Made by a program: the position numbers and the translations under genes
Source: Bin87 sp963665395
Lineage (GTDB): Bacteria; Chloroflexota; Dehalococcoidia; Lucifugimonadales; UBA3495
Assembly: GCA_963665395.2 (NCBI GenBank)
Contig: OY762251.1
Location: 2,604,001 to 2,668,000, forward strand
Direction: 5' to 3'
Length of the DNA stretch: 64,000 nucleotides
In this document: positions 16,262 through 25,910 of the stretch, piece by piece
Position numbering within the stretch: the first letter of the stretch is position 1
Layout of the letters: the number at the start of each line of letters is the position of its first letter
The notes under the pieces: model-generated
Database searches by the model: none
Seen by the model: the letters and a program-made list of their open reading frames with translations, nothing else
What the model was told of the DNA's origin: nothing

Positions 16262-18010
16262 ATGTTGATGACTGCCCGAAATCTTTTCGCCGTGATTGCT
16301 CTTGCGCTGGCTTTGACCGGAGCCGCCTGCACGTCGCCGGAGCCGACGCCAATTCCACCCACCGCTGTGCCGCCACCGGCAACGGCATCATCGCCAACTG
16401 CCACCCTGGCGCCCGCGTCAACCGAGTTGCCCACGGCCGCGCCAACCTTGCCGCCCACGGCGACCGCCGCGCTGCCCACGAACACCGCGCCGCCGCCGCC
16501 AACTGATACACCGGCTGATACGCCGGCGCCACCCACGAACACGCCATCCCCCACTGATACACCCCGGCCCACCGCAACCCCGGAGCCCACTCCGACGAAC
16601 GCGCCCCAACCAACTTTTACCCCGCGTCCCACCAGTACGCCCAGGCCGCCAAGCCCCATCGCCTACTTGAAGCACGGGGCATGGCTGGAACGGAACCGAC
16701 GGGCGCAGGCCAACGAGATAGCCGGATTGCCCTGGGTTGCCGACGGGGTTGACGATGGCGAGCGCGAAGCCGCCGAACTGTTGATTGCGGTTGCCCTCTG
16801 GCACCCCGACTTATTCGCAGGTTTGCTGGAAAAGACTTGGCTAGGGGACGACATCACTGTCGCCGAATCTGAAACCTTATACGGGTTGCGCTGGGCGGCG
16901 CGGTACGCCCCGGATTTGGCGGAACGGATGCTGTCCAAATCGTGGTTGCAGGACGAAATCAGCAGAGATGAAGCAAGGATCATCAGATACCTGTATCCAA
17001 TGGCTTGGTACCAGGACGAACCAAATAAACAAGTGGTTGAAAGAGCGATACAGATTCTCGATATGCCATTTTTAGAAACGGTGGAGGGCCCGGATGTTCT
17101 GGCGGTGCGTTCGTTGCGACGATTGGAGAGTATCGATGAGGATAATTTCCTGGATACGATGACCCACCCCACCCTCAGCGACGGCATCACGGATGAAGAA
17201 GCCAAAATCGTCGCCCTGGTGGGCGGCACATATTCGTATCGACCCAGGTCCGTCAATGTCCTGCTGGCGGGAAGCGGCGTTTACGTAGAAGAGCGCGTCA
17301 TAAGGCTGCCACGGTCCGGTGAAGTGTCGCTGGCAATCATCCGTATCCGCGACCAGGTCACGCCGAGCATGGACTTTCTGGAGCGGAGCGTGAGGACGAT
17401 TGAGGAGTTCATGGGCCAGCCTTTCCCCACCAACTACATCGCGCTTTATTTTGACGACGCTACCGTCAACCCCTTGGGGGGAACCAATTTCGGAACGCAC
17501 ATGGCGATGTCGCTGCTGTACGACGTGGAAAATGGGAGGTTATGGGATCGCACCCCGTTTGTGATCGCTCACGAGGTGGCTCATTACTTCTGGGACGGCG
17601 GCAACCGGGACTGGATTGATGAAGCGGCCGCCGAACTGCTGGCCTCCATCTCGGAAAATAAGCGCGTTGACGCGCCGGTGGAAGTCACCAACAAACCGTG
17701 CGCCTCCGCCAAAACCATCGGCGAATTGGAGCGCCTGGACGCCAAAGTGAACACCAACGCGTTCCGATGCAACTACTCGCTGGGCGAACGGTTTTTCCTG
17801 GATCTCTACCACACCCTGGGCGAGGACGCTTTCCGGCGGGGCTTCCGCAGCCTGTACCTGAAAACCCGACACGACGACCCCACTGACGGTTGCGACGGCG
17901 CCGACTTGAACATCTGCCACGTGGCCACCGCCTTCAAATCCGGCGTATCCGACGCCGTTGCCGCCAAGGTGGACGAAATAATCGCCCGCTGGTACGGCCC
18001 GCTGCCGTGA
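16262..18010 (+). CDS. Secreted lipoprotein-like HExxH metallopeptidase with helical repeats
   Basis: 582 residues. N-terminal hydrophobic signal ending LALTGAAC (Cys about 22, lipobox-like), then a Pro/Thr-rich linker to about 138, then two to three helical repeats of the form W-(L/V)-x-D-x-I-x-x-x-E-x-x-x-I-x-x-L (about 140-290). The catalytic region has HEVAH at 437-441 and a downstream Glu in WIDE (E454), the gluzincin arrangement. Four or more late Cys residues suggest an extracellular protein. Paralog of the gene at 18126-22314. Substrate unknown; the family has no name known to me. Confidence 0.7.
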   Translation: MLMTARNLFAVIALALALTGAACTSPEPTPIPPTAVPPPATASSPTATLAPASTELPTAAPTLPPTATAALPTNTAPPPPTDTPADTPAPPTNTPSPTDTPRPTATPEPTPTNAPQPTFTPRPTSTPRPPSPIAYLKHGAWLERNRRAQANEIAGLPWVADGVDDGEREAAELLIAVALWHPDLFAGLLEKTWLGDDITVAESETLYGLRWAARYAPDLAERMLSKSWLQDEISRDEARIIRYLYPMAWYQDEPNKQVVERAIQILDMPFLETVEGPDVLAVRSLRRLESIDEDNFLDTMTHPTLSDGITDEEAKIVALVGGTYSYRPRSVNVLLAGSGVYVEERVIRLPRSGEVSLAIIRIRDQVTPSMDFLERSVRTIEEFMGQPFPTNYIALYFDDATVNPLGGTNFGTHMAMSLLYDVENGRLWDRTPFVIAHEVAHYFWDGGNRDWIDEAAAELLASISENKRVDAPVEVTNKPCASAKTIGELERLDAKVNTNAFRCNYSLGERFFLDLYHTLGEDAFRRGFRSLYLKTRHDDPTDGCDGADLNICHVATAFKSGVSDAVAAKVDEIIARWYGPLP

Positions 18011-18059
18011 CCAATGCCGGCGTCGCCAGGTCCCGGACCTGTGCCAGACTCATAGTCTG

Positions 18060-18089
18060 TTGACCGGCGGTGGCATGAATCTGTATCAT
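18060..18089 (+). promoter_or_regulatory. Candidate promoter for the second metallopeptidase
   Basis: TTGACC (18060-18065), 18-base spacer, TATCAT (18084-18089), followed by an A/T-rich stretch. The first ATG of the next gene is at 18126. Confidence 0.5.
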
Positions 18090-21000
18090 ATATTATCGTG
18101 TTGCGTGACATATTCGGAATTTATCATGTCTAAAAGCGGCACGGGCAACGCATCATTGTTCAAGTTCGTCCAGGGCCATCCCTGGTTGGTAGTAGTTCTG
18201 GTAGGAGTGGCATGGCCGCGCTGCTGCTTTTCGGCATTACCGCGTCTCCCGCCGCCGCGCAGTCGGAACCGCAAACCGTCGGCAAGGTCACCGGCCTAGC
18301 CGCCACCACCGCCGGCCAGGCCGACGGCACGGTGCGCCTCGCCTGGAACGCCGCGGACAACGCCCAAGTCTATATGGTCCTTTTCCTCAAGCACGACGAC
18401 GTGATGGCGGGAAACTATGCCAACGGCCAGATGCGCGCTTTCACTGCCACGCAAGGCGCCATCAGCGGATTGGACGGCGGCGCGAAGTACTACTTCATCG
18501 CGCGGGGGATGCGCTTCAACTGGACCGACTTCAGCGAAGCGCTGGGAGATTGGTCAATTGTCCAATCCGCCACGCCGGCGCAGATTCCGGGTCGGGAATA
18601 CCTTTATGAAGCAATACAGCCGCCCATGGCCCCCGCATACATCGATTGGCGTTGGGATACCGGCCAGGCCGGTTTCCGGAAGTTGTCAACCGACTTCACT
18701 ATCCATAACGACGTGGGAGATTGGTCGGACCAGCATGGGTTATACCTGATTCTGCTTCAAAACGACATCTCCGGCGCCGGGTTCTATTTCGGGTTGCAAA
18801 CTGACGCTAACGGACGCGGGAAAGGGGTAATTTTCTCCCGGTGGCAGACGGACGATTTGGCCAACGCCAGATGGGACGAAACCGATGGCTGGTACGAACT
18901 GGGCCGGCACGAAGGCGGCTTTTTGGGGGTCCGGCGGTCTTACGACTGGAGCGCGGGAGACTATCGCATCCGCATTGCCCCCGACGCGCTTGAATCCGAC
19001 GGTGAATGGTTTGGCCTGTGGATTACTGACCTGGCCACCGGCGAAACAACCTGGATTGGTTCGCTGAAATTTCCCCTTAACAACGATGGCAGGGCCACGT
19101 TCAATCCGCGCGCTTCCGCGACGATTGAATTGTACGGCAACCCTCAGATTCGGCCCGTCGATGTTCCGCAGTGGCACGTCAGCGTGAAGCGGCCCCTGGG
19201 CGATGGCGTGCCGGCAACGTGGGGATCTACCAGTTATCCTTGGGATGCTTCTGAAAATGCCCTATTCAACTCCGACGTGCGATACGACGAGTCGGAAGAT
19301 GCTGCGCACCTCCGAGTCGGCGGACTTACCGAACGCAAGGACTCCGCCGTATCCCGAATAGATTTCAAGCCGCTCGCCTTCTTCACCGACCTGGAACACG
19401 CCGACTGGCTGGAACAGAACAAACCGGCGTTGGCGAATCAAATCAAGGCGTTGCCTTGGGTGGCAACCGGCGTTGCCGACTCCGAACGCGAGGCTGCCGA
19501 ACAACTGATTAGGGCGGCTCGGTGGTATCCCGATACGTTCAATATCCTGATGGAAATGTCCTGGGTGCAGGACAACGCTGTTACTGCGGACGAGGCACAA
19601 GCCATTTTCCAGATGCGCTGGCTGGCGCAATACCACCCTGAACAGTCCGAGCAAATATCGCAAAAGCCGTGGGTTCAGGACAGTATCACAACCGCCGAAG
19701 CCCGCGTTATATTTTATTTGGCCTGGACCATCAGGTATGCTCCCACACTGGGAAAGCGAATGCTGAATCTGCCCTGGATTCAAGATGACAGCATCGCCGA
19801 CCACGAGGCCAGTGTCATAGATGGGATCTATCATGTGCATAGGTACGCTATGGCTCCCGCGCTGGCCGAGCGTATGATCGAACTATCATGGATTCAGGAC
19901 GGGATTACTGCTGACGAAGGCAAGGTCATCGAGCACTTGCGTCGAGGGGTGGAAGATACCCCCGAACAGACCGAGCGGATGATCGAACTGTCTTGGGTTC
20001 AGGACGACATCACTGCTGACGAAGCCAAGGCCATCGAATACCTGCGCCGGATAGGTCGAAGTGATTCGGAAGCTGCAGCAGACATCATCACCATGCCTTT
20101 CTTGAAAACCCTGGAAATCGACGATGTTCTGGCGCTGCACGCGCTATCGAATCCTCGCCACGATGACACGCTTGACGTAATTCTGGAACACCCGACGCTC
20201 GGCAACGGCATCACTGACGACCTCACCACCCTGGTGACCGCTGTAGGCATCATCAGGGAAGCCGGGGAAGTTCGTCGTATGCTCAACCCCGGCTACGCCG
20301 ACATCGAGGTACTGGCTGAAGGAACGGTACTATCGCCCGACCTGAAAATCAGTATCGTCCGCACCGAGAACCCTAGCTGGGACGGAGCGGCGCAAGGCTT
20401 AAAATTCGCCGTGGACTTGGTCGAGGGTGGGATGCAACTTCCGCTGCCTGTCCCTCACCTCATAGTAGTAATTCACGACCTGGCAATAACACATGAGGGA
20501 CCCGGCGCTCAATTTCACTCTTTCGCCATCGGCATCCATACCAGAAATGAGAAACCGGTTCGGTACGCTTCCGGGAAAGACGTGCTCCATTCAACATATA
20601 CCCACGAGGTCGCCCACTATTACTTCAATTCAGCCTATGGGGAATCCTGGCTCAATGAAGGTGTGGCCACCACTTTCGAATACATATACCGGCTGGAGGG
20701 CAGATCGCCCTCAGAAGTACCACAGGACATGTTACAAATAAACCGTCGTGGGGATTGCGACGCCCACGACCTGAAGATGCATACTGAACGAGGAAAATCT
20801 GCGAAGTCAAGCTGCAAGTACTACCTAAACCGAAGCCAAGGTGAAACCCGCATTGGTGTTGGGTAGAATTGGGAGCAAGTTGGACGGTCGTTTGGGAGAT
20901 CTGAGGGGGTAGATGGGTATGCAGGAGATAGTTGGGTTGCTGGAGCAGTGGTGCATGGACGAGGCTGAGGTGCGTCGGCGGATGTACCGAGCGCCGACGC

Positions 21001-21536
21001 CCCGGGAACGGGAGCGATGGCATGCGGTTTGGCTGCTGACCCAGGGATGGACGGCGGCGGCGGTGGGCCGAGCCCTGGAGCGGGATGCCCACACCATAGG
21101 CCAATGGGCCAAGGCATTCGCCGAAGGCGGTCCCAAGGCGCTGGTTTTTGAGCAGACCGGTGGTTCCCCCCCGCGTTGGACATGGAGCAATGCGCGGAGT
21201 TGAAAAAGGCGGTGCAGGGGTTGCCATCGCAGGCCGGCATCGGACTGTCCAACTGGAACTGGAAGGCGGTGCGGCAATTTGTGGAGGACCGTTTCGGGTT
21301 GACGTTGAGCCGCAGTGGTTGTCTGAACTACCTGCATCGGTTGGGATTTGCGCTGAAGCGTCCCAAGAAGCGGCTACGCAAGGCGGACCCGGCGTGCCGG
21401 GACGCCTTTGTGGGGGAATATGCCGCTCTTACCGCTGTTGCCCGACGAACTGGAGCCAAGATATTCTTCGCCGACGAGGCCCACTTTCAGGCTGATGCTG
21501 ATCTGCGGGGCAAGTGGACGCTGAAAGGTGAACCGG

Positions 21537-21562
21537 CCCCCGTATCGGGGTACGGGGCAGGC
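21537..21562. repeat. Micro-hairpin ending GGGGCAGGC, copy 3
   Basis: 26 bases: CCCCGTATCGGGG then TACGGGGCAGGC. It interrupts what would otherwise read GEPALVDST in the transposase. Same CCCCGT...ACGGGGCAGGC plan as the inserts in the IS982 remnant. Confidence 0.6.
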
Positions 21563-21615
21563 CCTGGTGGATTCCACCAGCCCGCGACGTGGGGAGAAGG
21601 TCAGCTACTACTCGG

Positions 21616-21630
21616 TCCGCCGCAGGCGGA
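21616..21630. repeat. 15-bp micro-hairpin TCCGCC-GCA-GGCGGA
   Basis: Identical to the unit at 6126-6140. It breaks the transposase frame between SYYS and CLETGEVEV. Confidence 0.65.
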
Positions 21631-21674
21631 TGCCTGGAGACCGGAGAGGTGGAGGTGATGGAACTGGAGGGCAA

Positions 21675-21689
21675 TCCGCCACAGGCGGA
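21675..21689. repeat. 15-bp micro-hairpin TCCGCC-ACA-GGCGGA
   Basis: Same arms with loop ACA, 44 bases after the previous unit. It separates ELEGN from TSADFLGQLRA in the transposase. Confidence 0.65.
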
Positions 21690-22328
21690 CCACCTCTGCC
21701 GACTTCCTGGGGCAGCTACGGGCGCAACACGCCGAACCACTGACGGTGATTTGGGACAATTCGCCAGCCCATCGGGGCGACGCGATCCGGGCTTATCTCA
21801 CCACGCCCAACCTGAACCTGCGCCTGGTGAACTTGCCCGCCTACAGTCCGGACTTCAACGCTGATGAAGCGATCTGGGGCTGGGCGCGCCAAGAAGTGAC
21901 GGCCAATTTGTGCCTGGGCACTCGCGCTGCCGTCCGAGAGAAGGTAGGCGGTTTTTTCGCCGATCTGGTGCACCGTCAGGAGGAAGTCAAACGCCGTTGC
22001 CGCACCGAGCTTCAGGCCCAGGCGCAGAACTTCACTGACAATACCCAAGTCCTTTCTCCCTGCATTGACCATGTAGATTTCACCTTGGCTTCAGTTTAGG
22101 CTTGGGGTTGTTCCGTGAGTTGGCGGAAACCATGGGCTACGAGGAGTACTACACGGGGCTGCAACGGCTTTACCACCTGTCCCTCGAAACAGGGGAATCA
22201 GGCGGCAAGGCCGGCATATCCGAAGTGCGGCAGGCTTTCCGCGACCAGTCCGAAATCGTGGAAAAGCACTGGTCTGGCAAGATGAACGCCCCGGAAAACA
22301 GGCCGCCCGATTAGGGCTTACAATGCTA

Positions 22329-23494
22329 GTGTCCTGTAACCGAAGTAAGTAGCGGAAGCGTGAGCGATGAGGTATTCTCCGGGTGAGCCGCCCAGATGGA
22401 GGATGACCATGGCCATGGGACGCCCGATGCCACCATTGATCTTGGACGACACGGAACGGGAAACCCTGGAGCGATGGGAGCGTCGCCCGAAGACCGCCCA
22501 AGCTTTGGCGCTGCGGGCCCGGATGATTTTGGCTTGCGCGGAAGGTCGCAGCAACACCGCGGTGGCGGCCGACTTGGGGGTGTCGGGAGCCACCGTAGGC
22601 AAGTGGCGGTCGCGGTTTGTGGAGCGGAGACTGGAGGGGCTGTCGGACGAGTCCCGCAGCGGTCGCCCGCGCTCGGTTACCGATGCCGACGTGGAGCGAG
22701 TGATTACGTTGACGCTGGAGACCACGCCCCGGGACGCTACCCACTGGAGCACCCGGGCCATGGCCCAACGCTGCGGCCTGAGCCACAATACCGTCAGCCG
22801 CATCTGGCGCGCCTTCGGATTGCAGCCTCACCGCACTGAAGTCTTCAAGTTGTCGTCGGACCCCTTTTTCATTGAGAAGGTGCGCGATATCGTGGGTCTG
22901 TACCTGGACCCGCCGGACCGGGCCTTGGTCCTGTGCGTGGACGAGAAGTCCCAGATCCAGGCGTTGGACCGCACCCGTCCGTTGCTGCCCCTGCGCCCCG
23001 GACAAGTGGAACGACGCACCCACGACTACCTGCGTCACGGCACGGTGTCGCTGTTTGCCGCTTTGGACGCCCAGAGCGGCAAGGTGATTGGCCGCTGCCA
23101 CCAACGCCACCGGTCGGTGGAGTTCCGCAAGTTCCTCGATACCATCGAGGCGGAAGTGCCCCCTGACTTGGACGTCCACCTGATCGTGGACAACTACGCC
23201 ACCCACAAGACGGCGTTGATCCGGAACTGGTTGGCCAAGCGTCCCCGCTTTCACCTGCACTTCACCCCGACCAGCGCGTCCTGGCTGAACCTGGTGGAGC
23301 GATGGTTTGCGCTACTCACGGAGAAGCAGCTGCGGCGCGGAGTGCATCAGAGCAGCGGAGAACTGGAAGCGGCGATCTACCGCTACCTGGACCTCACCAA
23401 CGAAGCCCCCAAGCCATTTGTCTGGACGAAAACCGCGGATCAGATCCTGGCCAGCGTCGCGCACTTTTGCCAACGAACTTTGAATACAGGACAC
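22329..23494 (+). mobile_element. IS630-family insertion sequence, copy B
   Basis: 1166 bp, same length and ends (GTGTCCTGTA) as copy A, flanked by TA at 22327-22328 and 23495-23496, opposite orientation. It lies just after the stop of the second metallopeptidase gene and before the last codons of a third copy. Confidence 0.92.
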
Positions 23495-23497
23495 TAG
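22409..23497 (+). CDS. IS630-family DDE transposase, copy B
   Basis: 362 residues from ATG 22409 (MAMGRPMPP; GGAGG six bases upstream). Motifs VDEKS, VDNYATH and NLVERWF provide the DDE triad. The stop TAG is completed by the target TA and the flanking G. Intact, so copies A and B could both be mobile. Confidence 0.92.
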   Translation: MAMGRPMPPLILDDTERETLERWERRPKTAQALALRARMILACAEGRSNTAVAADLGVSGATVGKWRSRFVERRLEGLSDESRSGRPRSVTDADVERVITLTLETTPRDATHWSTRAMAQRCGLSHNTVSRIWRAFGLQPHRTEVFKLSSDPFFIEKVRDIVGLYLDPPDRALVLCVDEKSQIQALDRTRPLLPLRPGQVERRTHDYLRHGTVSLFAALDAQSGKVIGRCHQRHRSVEFRKFLDTIEAEVPPDLDVHLIVDNYATHKTALIRNWLAKRPRFHLHFTPTSASWLNLVERWFALLTEKQLRRGVHQSSGELEAAIYRYLDLTNEAPKPFVWTKTADQILASVAHFCQRTLNTGH

Positions 23498-23525
23498 GCT
23501 ATAGCCTGACAAACTAGGATAGGCC

Positions 23526-23600
23526 GCGTTCAACGTTCCAAATGATGTCGTCGCCAAGGCCGATGCGATTCGGCTCAAATGGTACAGCCCGCTTCCATAG
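23526..23600 (+). pseudogene. C-terminal remnant of a third metallopeptidase paralog
   Basis: Reads AFNVPNDVVAKADAIRLKWY then SPLP and a stop. It lines up with the extreme C-terminus of the 16262-18010 protein (AFKSGVSDAVAAKVDEIIAR then WYGPLP): about half of 24 positions agree, including the final W-Y-x-P-L-P-stop. Stops lie just upstream in this frame, so only this scrap is left, next to IS630 copy B. Confidence 0.6.
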
Positions 23601-23625
23601 CCTGCCCCAACAGCGCAGATGGCAA

Positions 23626-24324
23626 TTACGTCACGGGCGAGTCCGGGCCGGCCGGCGGCATGAAGTCTGCCACCGCCAATACCACGTCGGGAAAGGCGCG
23701 CGGGCTGATGCTCTCGCCGGCTTGGTAAGTGCGGACGCTGGCGTACCCCGCGCCCGCCGGCTCCGCGTAGGCCGTCACTTCCCGCGCCCTCAGGTTGGCG
23801 ATCCACACCTCCGGGATGCCGGCGGCGGCATATCGTGCCAGCTTCGCCCCTTGATCATACCGTAGCGAGCTGTCGGCGAATTCGATGACCAGGTACACGT
23901 CGTCCGGCGTCGTTTGTCCGGTCACGCCGGAACCGGGTGGATTCCATCTTACCAGGGCGACGTCGGGCTGGGGCGCGCTGCGGTCGTTCAGATAGATGGG
24001 GCCGCCTATCCGCACCGTTGCGCGCTCCAATAGTGGCGGAACGAGCAATGTAGTTGTCCAGTCAGTGCCACCCGTGTGGCGATCACCAATAGGCGGCATA
24101 ACGACTATCTCCCCATCAATCAGTTCAACACGGTCGTCCTCGTGCAGGATGCCGGCTACCTCCATGGCCAGGTACTCGTCCACCGTGAAACGGCGGCGTC
24201 CGGCCAGCACGGCGGCCTGCTCGCTGGCGTGGATGATGCCGGCCTGCGCCAGGGCGGCGCACTCTTGCGGGCTGAAGGGGCGGGCCGGCGGCATTCCGAC
24301 CATCGTCAACGTGGTGGTTGTCAT
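23626..24324 (-). CDS. Uma2 family (PD-(D/E)xK nuclease-like) protein
   Basis: 232 residues. N-terminus MTTTTLTMVGMPPARPFSPQ, then the family's FTVDEYLAMEVAGILHEDDRVELIDGEIV block, the PDVALVRW strand and LVIEFADSSLRYD (D...E-x-x-like active-site strands), ending GAKLARYAAAGIPEVWIANL. Uma2 proteins share a restriction-endonuclease-like fold, but their role is unclear; they are often expanded in cyanobacteria and Chloroflexi. Third of three tandem paralogs on the minus strand. Confidence 0.85.
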   Translation of the reverse strand: MTTTTLTMVGMPPARPFSPQECAALAQAGIIHASEQAAVLAGRRRFTVDEYLAMEVAGILHEDDRVELIDGEIVVMPPIGDRHTGGTDWTTTLLVPPLLERATVRIGGPIYLNDRSAPQPDVALVRWNPPGSGVTGQTTPDDVYLVIEFADSSLRYDQGAKLARYAAAGIPEVWIANLRAREVTAYAEPAGAGYASVRTYQAGESISPRAFPDVVLAVADFMPPAGPDSPVT

Positions 24325-24338
24325 GGCGTTTCTCCAAT

Positions 24339-25025
24339 CTACTCGTCGGCTGGCGGCATGAAGTCCGCCACTGCCAGTACCACGTCCGGGAACGCTCGCG
24401 GGCTGATGCTGTCGCCAGCCTCATAAACACTGACTGCGGCGTACTTCGAACCCATCGGCTCGGCGTAGGCTGTAACCTCCCGCGTCCGCAGGTTAGCCAC
24501 CCATACCTCCGGAATGCCGGCCGCGGCGTACCGCGCCAGTTTGGCGCCCCGGTCAAAGGCCAGGGAACTATCGGCGAACTCGATGACCAGGTACACGTCG
24601 TCGGGCGTTGTCAGTGTCAGCGGTCCGGTTCCGGGCGCGGTCCAACGTTTCAGGGCGACATCAGGCTGCGGAGCGGTGTCGTCGTTCAAATAGACAGGCC
24701 CAGCCATCTGCACCGTGGCACGTCCAATCAGCGGTGGAAGCAGCAGCGTGTTGATCCAGTCAGTGCCACCGGTGTGGCGAAGGCCGATAGGCGGCATAAG
24801 AATTATCACTCCATCAATGAGCTCAACGGGGTCGTCTTCATGCAAGATGCCGGCCACTTCCATGGCCAGGTATTCGTCCACCGTGAAGCGCCGACGGCCG
24901 GCCAGCACGTCGGCCTGCTCGCCGGCGTGGATGATGCCGGCCTGGGCCAGGGCGGCGCACTCTTGCGGGCTGAAGGGGCGGGCCGGCGGCATTCCGGTCA
25001 TCGTCAGCGTGGTGGTTGTGGTCAT
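24339..25025 (-). CDS. Uma2 family (PD-(D/E)xK nuclease-like) protein
   Basis: 228 residues from ATG 25025, chosen for GGAGG eight bases upstream and because it aligns with the starts of both neighbours. Very similar to the flanking paralogs through RPFSPQECAALAQAGIIHAG and the DVYLVIEFADSSLAFDRGAK core; they differ most in the middle strand region. Separated from the next gene by 14 bases; likely one transcript. Confidence 0.85.
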   Translation of the reverse strand: MTTTTTLTMTGMPPARPFSPQECAALAQAGIIHAGEQADVLAGRRRFTVDEYLAMEVAGILHEDDPVELIDGVIILMPPIGLRHTGGTDWINTLLLPPLIGRATVQMAGPVYLNDDTAPQPDVALKRWTAPGTGPLTLTTPDDVYLVIEFADSSLAFDRGAKLARYAAAGIPEVWVANLRTREVTAYAEPMGSKYAAVSVYEAGDSISPRAFPDVVLAVADFMPPADE

Positions 25026-25072
25026 TAGGAACGCCTCCGATCTTTTTGCGTCCAGCGCGAGATTCACAGAGA

Positions 25073-25768
25073 TTACGGCGTCTCGTCGCTCGCCCCAGGC
25101 GGTGGCATGAAGTCGGCCACGGCCAGCATTACGTCGGGGAAGGCGCGCGGGCTGATGCTCTCGCCAACCCGGTAGGTGCGGACGCTGGTGTATTCAGAAC
25201 CTGACGGCTCGGCGTAGGCTGTAACTTCCTGCGCTCGCAGGTTAGCCACCCATACCTCCGGAATGCCGGCCGCGGCGTAGCGCGCCAGCTTGGCGCCCCG
25301 GTCATAGGCCAGCGTGCTGTCCGAAACCTCAATGACCAAATGCACGTCGGGCGGGAAGTATGGCCCCATCTCACTCAAAGGACGCTCTCGCAACACGGCA
25401 ATATCCGGTTGTGGGGCGCTGCGTTCGTTCAGCCGGATTGACCCTTGCACTCGCACAATGGCGCGGCCAATCAGAGGCGGAACGAACAGCCTGGTCAGCC
25501 AGTCGGTGCTGGACTCGTGAGGTTCGCCGAGCGGCGGCATAATGATTATCTCCCCGTCAATCAGTTCAACCCGGTCGTCCTCGTGCAGTATCCCCGCCTT
25601 TTCCATGGCCAGGTACTCATCCACCGTGAAACGGCGACGGCCGGCCAGCACGTCGGCCTGCTCGTCGGCGTCGATGATGCCGGCTTGCGCCAGGGCGGCG
25701 CACTCCGGCGGGCTGAAGGGTCGGGCTGGCGGCATTCCGGTCATCGTCAGCGAGGTCGTTGTGGTCAT
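25073..25768 (-). CDS. Uma2 family (PD-(D/E)xK nuclease-like) protein
   Basis: 231 residues from ATG 25768 (GGAGG about eight bases upstream); an upstream in-frame start lacks a ribosome site. Core VHLVIEVSDSTLAYDRGAKL and APQPDIAVLRE. First gene of the tandem triplet, so probably the one nearest the promoter. Divergent from acetyl-CoA synthetase. Confidence 0.85.
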   Translation of the reverse strand: MTTTTSLTMTGMPPARPFSPPECAALAQAGIIDADEQADVLAGRRRFTVDEYLAMEKAGILHEDDRVELIDGEIIIMPPLGEPHESSTDWLTRLFVPPLIGRAIVRVQGSIRLNERSAPQPDIAVLRERPLSEMGPYFPPDVHLVIEVSDSTLAYDRGAKLARYAAAGIPEVWVANLRAQEVTAYAEPSGSEYTSVRTYRVGESISPRAFPDVMLAVADFMPPPGASDETP

Positions 25769-25910
25769 CTGGGATTCCTCCGCGCTTTTCGCGCCCGGAG
25801 CCAAGGGTTGACGGTGAGCGGATTCTATCACGCCGGCCAGGCCCAACCGTGATGTGCTAATATCTGGCCGTGATTATGGATGGCATTCGCCGCCCCGGAG
25901 GTTCGCTACT

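Larger units (their letters stand above)
20828..22096 (+). mobile_element. IS630-type element (second type), decayed
   Basis: 1269 bp with 19-base inverted ends AACCGAAGCCAAGGTGAAA (left) and the same with one mismatch at the right, flanked by TA at 20826-20827 and 22097-22098. It is unrelated in sequence to copies A and B. The transposase inside has several frame breaks, so it can move only if supplied in trans. Confidence 0.88.
20913..22099 (+). pseudogene. IS630-family transposase, frameshifted
   Basis: Readable in three pieces: 20913-about 21175 (helix-turn-helix, MGMQEIVGLLEQW), 21176-about 21536 (winged region and FFADEAHFQ, first catalytic Asp) and 21746-22099 (IWDNSPAH and SPDFNADEAIW, second Asp and Glu). 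Frame breaks occur near 21175 and at the hairpin inserts 21537-21562, 21616-21630 and 21675-21689. The final TAG again uses the target TA plus one host base. Confidence 0.8.
18126..22314 (+). pseudogene. Second HExxH metallopeptidase, split by IS630-type element and frameshifted in the signal peptide
   Basis: The main frame runs 18212-20866. Dropping the insertion at 20828-22096 and one TA joins ...CKYYL to GLGLFRELAETMGYEEYY and gives 943 residues ending NRPPD at 22314. The likely start is ATG 18126 (MSKSGTGNASLFKFVQGHPW), but a one-base slip near 18210 separates it from MAALLLFGITASPAAAQ, together a normal signal peptide. After that come an FN3-like domain (about 25-125), a second beta-rich domain, then about six W-(V/I)-Q-D helical repeats (about 395-640), and HEVAH at about 798 with Glu in WLNEG. 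It is a paralog of 16262-18010. Confidence 0.7.

Noticed and set aside
16330..16680. Pro/Thr tract as a tandem DNA repeat
   Set aside because: Coding-level linker with variable codons; it is a protein feature, not an independent repeat element.
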